The translations under genes and the position numbers were made by a program. This document shows positions 59,659-64,000 of a stretch of 64,000 bases of DNA, in pieces. Under the pieces are notes generated by a model. That model ran no database searches. It had not been told where the DNA came from and saw nothing but the letters and a program-made list of their open reading frames with translations. Position 1 is the stretch's first letter. Each line of letters opens with the position of its first letter. This stretch comes from JAIQFV01 sp041494885 (GTDB lineage: Bacteria > Acidobacteriota > Terriglobia > JAIQFV01), in assembly GCA_041494885.1 (NCBI GenBank), contig JBGQBO010000004.1, forward strand, positions 124,001 to 188,000, in the 5' to 3' direction.

Positions 59659-60492
59659 TCATCGCAGGGCCTCTTCCAGTTGGGTCGCAGCGTCGGATTT
59701 CTGATCCCGGTATTTGACAATGATAGGAGCATAGAGGGACAGCCCCCCTTCCCTCCCCGGACGGTCCGGAACGGCGCGCGCCCCCGGGACGACAACGGCC
59801 CCTGCCGGGACTTCGAGTGAAGCGCCACCCTCGCGGCGATAAACACGATTATGGATGAGATCATACAGTGGGGTCGAACCTGTCAGAATCGTGCCCGCGG
59901 CGAGGATGGCGCGCTCCCGCACAATGGTCCCTTCGTAAACGCCACAACCGCCCCCCACCATGACATCGTCTTCGATGATGACCGGCATGGCTCCTATCGG
60001 TTCCAGCACCCCTCCGATCTGAGCCGCCGCGGAGACGTGAACCCTTTTGCCGACCTGGGCGCACGAACCGACCAGCGCGTGACTGTCAATCATCGTTCCT
60101 TCGTCGACGTACGACCCGACATTGACATACATTGGAGGCATGCACACGACACCGGGCGCGACGTACGCCCCATCTCGAATGCTGGATCCTCCGGGAACAA
60201 TGCGGACATTGTCTTTCAAAGCGGTGGCCCGCACTGGATAAGTATCCTTATCAAAAAAACGCAGGCTGGGGCCCGAGGACATGTCCGCCAGCATTCCCAT
60301 CCGGAACCCCAGCAGAATGCCACCCTTGACCCAGGAATTAACTTTCCACTCTCCGCTTTCCTGTCGTTCCGCCGACCGGACGACCCCACAGTTGAGAGCC
60401 GCCTTGAACTCGTTGAACAGGGCCCGATCTTCGTCCGTAAAGCTACCACGGTCACTTGCGATGAGGCGCTCGATGCGGTCACGCAACAGCAT
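59659..60492 (-). CDS. dapD: 2,3,4,5-tetrahydropyridine-2,6-dicarboxylate N-succinyltransferase
   Basis: 277 residues. It transfers succinyl from succinyl-CoA to tetrahydrodipicolinate, which commits the pathway to the succinylase route. The left-handed beta-helix hexapeptide repeats are clear from about 95 to 215 ('IRDGAYVAPGVVCMPP', 'NVGSYVDEGTMIDSHALVGSCAQVG', 'IEDDVMVGGGCGVYEG'). An N-terminal helical domain precedes them. Its start lies inside the dapA gene end (14-bp overlap), so the two are coupled. No dapC aminotransferase lies in the window. Confidence 0.95.
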   Translation of the reverse strand: MLLRDRIERLIASDRGSFTDEDRALFNEFKAALNCGVVRSAERQESGEWKVNSWVKGGILLGFRMGMLADMSSGPSLRFFDKDTYPVRATALKDNVRIVPGGSSIRDGAYVAPGVVCMPPMYVNVGSYVDEGTMIDSHALVGSCAQVGKRVHVSAAAQIGGVLEPIGAMPVIIEDDVMVGGGCGVYEGTIVRERAILAAGTILTGSTPLYDLIHNRVYRREGGASLEVPAGAVVVPGARAVPDRPGREGGLSLYAPIIVKYRDQKSDAATQLEEALR

Positions 60493-61402
60493 GGGACGTT
60501 TCCTTCACTAAGCCTAACTCGACAAGCACCTCGCGCAATTTTATCCGGGATTTCTCCTGGATGGGAACCAGCGGGAGTCTCAGCTTCTCTTCGATCAATC
60601 CCATCATGGCCAGCGCCGACTTGACTGGGCCGGGGCTGGTCTCAACGAAATTCACTTCCATCAGATCGAGCAACCGGAAGTGCAGCTTCCGGGCCTCAGC
60701 CCAATCACCCGACAGAGCCAGATTCACCATCCTGGACATCCAGTCGGGAACCTCATTGGAGACCACTGAGATAATACCGTCAGCCCCCAGCGAGAGCAAG
60801 GGGAGGGTCACGGAATCGTCTCCGGAGAAAACACGGAATCCCGCAGGTCGGTGGTGCAGAATCTCCATGATTTGTGAAAGGTTTCCGGACGCCTCCTTAA
60901 CCGCGACAATATTCTTCACCTCACGCGTCAGCCGGAGCACTGTACTCGCCGCAATATTGGAGGAGGTGCGACCCGGAACATTGTAAATCACGACCGGCAG
61001 GTCAGCCACTGATTCGGCTATAGCGCGAAAGTGGGCTATCAGGCCCTCCTGAGTGGGTTTGTTGTAATAAGGAGCCACCACAAGGATGGCATCCACCCCG
61101 AGCCGCTGCGCCGTCTGAGAGTATTCAACCGCGGATGAGGTCGAATTGCTGCCCGTTCCCGCAATAACGTGCGCGCGTCCTTTTGCAACTTCGACCGTCA
61201 TTCCGATCACCCGCGCGTCTTCCTCTTCTGTCATTGTTGCGCTTTCACCAGTCGTGCCACAGGGCACCAGGAGGCGTACCCCCTGTGTGATCTGTCGCTC
61301 GACCAGCCCCCGGAACGCCTTCTCATCCACGCCTCCCGCTGAGTCGAATGGGGTCACCAAAGCGGTTGCACAGCCTCGAAGCCAATCTACCTGCATGGTC
61401 AT
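60479..61402 (-). CDS. dapA: 4-hydroxy-tetrahydrodipicolinate synthase
   Basis: 307 residues, TIM-barrel class I aldolase that condenses pyruvate with aspartate semialdehyde. The Schiff-base Lys is in 'IVAVKEASG', the Tyr in 'VIYNVPGRT', and the Thr pair in 'PCGTTGESATM'. Length is normal. The start overlaps the dapB stop (ATGA). An ATG two codons later is an alternative. Confidence 0.96.
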   Translation of the reverse strand: MTMQVDWLRGCATALVTPFDSAGGVDEKAFRGLVERQITQGVRLLVPCGTTGESATMTEEEDARVIGMTVEVAKGRAHVIAGTGSNSTSSAVEYSQTAQRLGVDAILVVAPYYNKPTQEGLIAHFRAIAESVADLPVVIYNVPGRTSSNIAASTVLRLTREVKNIVAVKEASGNLSQIMEILHHRPAGFRVFSGDDSVTLPLLSLGADGIISVVSNEVPDWMSRMVNLALSGDWAEARKLHFRLLDLMEVNFVETSPGPVKSALAMMGLIEEKLRLPLVPIQEKSRIKLREVLVELGLVKETSHAVA

Positions 61403-62124
61403 TTTCCATCCCTCCTTTCTTTTTGTCCTGCGCTTAGGATTTCACCCAGCACTTCTGAGAATTCGAATACACCACGGCGGCCGATCACCCATGGAGCGGC
61501 TGCCAAGGCACCCGCCGCAAATCCTTCCCGGGACCGGGCGGTATGAACCAGCAAGATCTGATCGGGGGCGGAATCAAACCCCACACGATGAGTGCCCGGT
61601 ATGTGACCCGCCCGAGTACTCACCACCGGCACCTCGCGCGCCGAATGAGCGAGCACAATATCCCGGAGGCGCAGCGCGGTTCCCGACGGGGCATCCCGCT
61701 TGCGCTTGTGATGAGCTTCTTCGATGAAGGCATCATAATCGTCTACCTTCCCAAACAACTCCGCGGCCTGCGCCACGACCCGATAAAACAGGTTCACCCC
61801 GATAGAAAAATTTGCGCCAAAAACCATTCCGCCGCCTTGGGACTGGACCACGCGCCGTACCTCCGCTTCCTCTTCCTTCCATCCGGTTGTGCCCTCGATG
61901 AGCGGGACACCCGCCTGTACGCACGCAGTCGCATGTTTCAGCACCGCAGGGCCCACTGAAAAATCGATCGCCACATGGTGCCCCTGGAGCCGATCGGACA
62001 GCTCCTCCAGCTTCGCGCCGGAATCCCTCGAGGTGCAGATCAGACCGATTTCATGCCCCGCACTGCGGGCGCGGACTTCGACAAGGCGCCCCATGGCCCC
62101 ATGACCCAACAAAGCGATTTTCAC
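61399..62124 (-). CDS. dapB: 4-hydroxy-tetrahydrodipicolinate reductase
   Basis: 241 residues. The Rossmann motif 'LLGHGAMGR', 'IEGTTGW' and the substrate loop 'EAHHKRKRDAPSGTA' identify it. It reduces the DapA product with NAD(P)H. The protein is a little shorter than the roughly 270-residue E. coli form, as in several other phyla. It overlaps both neighbours by 4 bp (dapE stop, dapA start), which indicates tight translational coupling. Confidence 0.95.
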   Translation of the reverse strand: MKIALLGHGAMGRLVEVRARSAGHEIGLICTSRDSGAKLEELSDRLQGHHVAIDFSVGPAVLKHATACVQAGVPLIEGTTGWKEEEAEVRRVVQSQGGGMVFGANFSIGVNLFYRVVAQAAELFGKVDDYDAFIEEAHHKRKRDAPSGTALRLRDIVLAHSAREVPVVSTRAGHIPGTHRVGFDSAPDQILLVHTARSREGFAAGALAAAPWVIGRRGVFEFSEVLGEILSAGQKERRDGK

Positions 62125-63203
62125 GGCTGCGTCTTCACCCTCGTCTGACTGTTTTCCTGAACCCCAACCCGCGCAAGAAGAACCTGAGCCAGCTTCGCAT
62201 ATAACTCCACGGCCCTGAGAAGTTCCTTTTTTGAAACGCGCTCATGATCGGAATGGGCATCGAGTATCGACCCCGGGCCCATCAGGAGCGGTACGCCCCA
62301 ATTCTTGAGATGAGGGATATCCGTCGTGAAGCGGACCACGCACTGCTCGAATCCCTCCACTGCCATCAGCCGCACAGGGGGCGCTATCGAGAGGACCTCA
62401 AGCCGGGTCGTTCCTCCCACAGCCTCTTCAAGCCTCTTCATTACGGGTTCTGTGTCAGCGATCAGCCGGATTTGCACATCGGCGTATGCTTCCGAAGGGA
62501 TCACATTAGGCCGGGTTCCCCCCGCGATGACCCCGATGTTGCACGTCGTTTCACCCAGAAAATCGTCCTTGGGCCAGTTAACTTGACGAAGCCGCATCAG
62601 GGCATCGAGTAATTTTTCAACAGCCGACTCGCCATGCTCCGGATAGGCGGAGTGGGAGGCTCGACCTTCCGCTCGAAGCCTGATCCGCAACGAACCTTTC
62701 GATGCAATGGCCAGTTTGTTGTCAGTGGGTTCCCCGTTGATGAGGTATTGGCAGGAAGATGCCATGGGATGCTGATTGGCGGCGCGCGCCCCAAGACTGC
62801 CCGCCTCTTCGTCCACAAGAAAAAGGAAGCCCAGACGAGTCTCACCTTCCGCGCGCAACCGCTCCGCGGCCGCGATCTGCGCCGCAAGGATCCCCCTCGC
62901 ATCGCAGGCCCCTCGGCCATAAAGAAACTCCTCATCTTCCCGTGGCGCCAGTGGGGGCGGAACCGTGTCTAGATGCGTTGAGAAGAACACGCATGCCTTA
63001 TTCCCGGTGGTAGCGATGAGGTTCTTGCGACCCTCCGCGACATTCTGGAGTTCCACCTTGTAATCCAAACTTTCGAGGAGTCGGGCCGTGAATCGCCCGA
63101 TCTCGGCCTCCTCCCCCAAAGCCGAGGAGATCTGGAGAAGCTGACGGGTTAATCCGACGGGGTCGGCATGCGCTGGTTTTTCTGCAGCCAAGTGGTCTCC
63201 CAT
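62121..63203 (-). CDS. dapE: M20-family metallopeptidase, probable succinyl-diaminopimelate desuccinylase
   Basis: 360 residues. Metal ligands are visible: His in 'FSTHLDTVP', bridging Asp in 'YGRGACDARG', Glu pair in 'VDEEAGS', 'NGEPTDNK', and the terminal His in 'DAHSDHE'. The central dimerisation insert (about 175-285; 'GRASHSAYPEHGESA') is present. The M20 family also includes ArgE and LysK deacylases. Its place between lysC and dapB, with dapD in the same operon, makes succinyl-DAP the best substrate guess. Confidence 0.88.
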   Translation of the reverse strand: MGDHLAAEKPAHADPVGLTRQLLQISSALGEEAEIGRFTARLLESLDYKVELQNVAEGRKNLIATTGNKACVFFSTHLDTVPPPLAPREDEEFLYGRGACDARGILAAQIAAAERLRAEGETRLGFLFLVDEEAGSLGARAANQHPMASSCQYLINGEPTDNKLAIASKGSLRIRLRAEGRASHSAYPEHGESAVEKLLDALMRLRQVNWPKDDFLGETTCNIGVIAGGTRPNVIPSEAYADVQIRLIADTEPVMKRLEEAVGGTTRLEVLSIAPPVRLMAVEGFEQCVVRFTTDIPHLKNWGVPLLMGPGSILDAHSDHERVSKKELLRAVELYAKLAQVLLARVGVQENSQTRVKTQP

Positions 63204-63235
63204 GTTTGTAAACGTTAATATCGCCCCGGCATTAG

Positions 63236-64000
63236 CTAAGACGAAGTCGGGACTAATCTGTCGTGGGATTCTGCTTTCGCATTCATCTCCAATCCCTCGA
63301 CATTGGCCTCAAAGAAGGCTTTGTGAAGACGCGACACGGCTTCGCTGACCCGAGCTTCATCAATGACAAACGAAAGGTTAATCCTTGAAGCCCCCTGGGA
63401 GATGAGCGAGACATTGATGTCGCTGATGGTGGAGAAAATTTTACCCGCGATTCCTGAGGTACTTCTCAACCCCTCCCCCACCACGCAAATAATGGCCTGA
63501 TGATCCTCCACCTCGACCGTCCCCAGTTGCTTCAAGTCCTTGAGAATGGACGGCAAGGCACGGGGATTGTCCAAGGACAGGGAAACGCTCACCTCTGAAG
63601 TGGTGACGACGTCAACAACCGTCCGATGCCGCTCAAAGATCTCAAACAAGGCACGCAAAAAACCATACGCCCCCAGCATTCGGCCTGACGAAATTTGCAG
63701 CGTGGTGATTCCCTTCTTGTGAGCGATAGCTTTTATGCCGAGGGGCGACCTCTCGCGGTCATGGCCGATGATCGTCCCCGCCTCGTGAGGAGCCCGCGAG
63801 TTGCAGATACGCAGGGGAATACCTCGGTCCACGGCGGGATAGACGGTCTTGGGATGAAGGACCTTGGCCCCAAAGTACGCCAACTCTGCCGCCTCGGCGT
63901 AGGAGAGGCGGCTGATGGTTTGGGCAAGCTTCACCACACGGGGATCGGCGGTCAGTACGCCAGAAACATCGGTCCATATCTGGATCTCTCCGGCCGATAG
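63236..64000 (-). CDS. lysC: Aspartokinase, C-terminal part (runs off the window)
   Basis: 255 codons are present; the N-terminus lies beyond 64000 and the frame is open to the edge. 'IWTDVSGVLTADPR' and 'LSYAEAAELAYFGAKVLHP' are the end of the kinase domain. Two ACT domains follow (about residues 90-235 of the visible part; 'VDVVTTSEVSVSLSLD', 'INVSLISQGASRINLSFVI'), which normally bind lysine or threonine for feedback inhibition. It phosphorylates aspartate, the first step of the pathway. It heads the visible operon, 32 bp before dapE. Confidence 0.94.
   Translation of the reverse strand, partial: LSAGEIQIWTDVSGVLTADPRVVKLAQTISRLSYAEAAELAYFGAKVLHPKTVYPAVDRGIPLRICNSRAPHEAGTIIGHDRERSPLGIKAIAHKKGITTLQISSGRMLGAYGFLRALFEIFERHRTVVDVVTTSEVSVSLSLDNPRALPSILKDLKQLGTVEVEDHQAIICVVGEGLRSTSGIAGKIFSTISDINVSLISQGASRINLSFVIDEARVSEAVSRLHKAFFEANVEGLEMNAKAESHDRLVPTSS

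Noticed and set aside
1..64000. CRISPR arrays, insertion sequences, prophage, toxin-antitoxin or restriction systems
   Set aside because: No regularly spaced identical repeats, transposase, integrase or defence-related proteins were seen in any frame.

Overview
The window looks like a chromosomal segment of an Acidobacteriota bacterium. The best evidence is two very large MacB/FtsX-type permeases of the 'acidobacterial duplicated orphan permease' (ADOP) family, one coupled to a PadR repressor. A Ser/Thr kinase with a TolB-like/TPR tail, an S46 dipeptidyl-peptidase, Tat-exported oxidoreductases and moderately GC-rich DNA agree with this. I saw no transposase, integrase, phage gene, CRISPR array or rRNA. 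There is one tRNA. The region reads as core and semi-core chromosome with many solitary genes and long, hairpin-rich intergenic spaces.

Layout. 0.6-8.6 kb: a membrane PDZ-GAF-PP2C phosphatase, peptidase E, an exported tandem rhodanese, and the PadR-ADOP pair. 9.3-19.6 kb: a serine hydrolase with an NTF2-like insertion, an exported dienelactone hydrolase, a GT-C-like membrane protein, an unrecognised Cys-rich protein, an SPFH/band-7 protein and a second ADOP permease. 19.9-29.3 kb: a Tat-exported molybdenum hydroxylase with its 2Fe-2S subunit, a VOC protein divergent from an AraC regulator, a Tat-exported DUF362 protein, an MIO ammonia-lyase, a 53-residue membrane protein, and a MerR regulator divergent from a secreted CCPFF protein. 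29.6-37.6 kb: a Ser/Thr kinase with a DUF2007 partner, the apparent tail of a lost S41 protease, small proteins, an S46 peptidase and a GT39-like protein. 38.1-42.7 kb: a complete branched-chain amino-acid ABC transporter operon (livKHMGF). 42.9-48.8 kb: a phosphorelay of one large hybrid kinase and two paralogous REC-Hpt-REC proteins with no output domain. 49.5-53.5 kb: the glycolytic operon gap-pgk-tpiA-secG followed by tRNA-Leu(GAG) and a strong terminator. 53.6-58.5 kb: an ABC-F ATPase, a YibQ-like deacetylase and an S41 protease homologue whose catalytic lysine position is Ile. 58.5-64.0 kb: a lysine/diaminopimelate operon, lysC(partial)-dapE-dapB-dapA-dapD-asd, with overlapping genes.

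How the genes work together. The gap-pgk-tpiA block supplies lower glycolysis and sits with the Sec translocase subunit SecG. The dap block makes diaminopimelate for peptidoglycan and lysine by the succinylase route; no dapC or dapF lies in the window. The liv block imports branched-chain amino acids or related compounds. Several regulator-target pairs can be read from the DNA: PadR over a TTGACA-18-TATAGT promoter with an overlapping dyad, and MerR over a promoter with a 19-bp spacer carrying a perfect 18-bp palindrome.

Most worth a second look: the outputless phosphorelay; the S41 homologue lacking its lysine beside YibQ, plus a separate S41 tail remnant; the NTF2 insertion in the serine hydrolase; the MerR-CCPFF module; the 336-residue Cys-rich protein; and three kinds of non-coding repeat (a two-hairpin REP-like element, a GGGCAGACG hairpin, and degenerate 7-9-nt tandem tracts).
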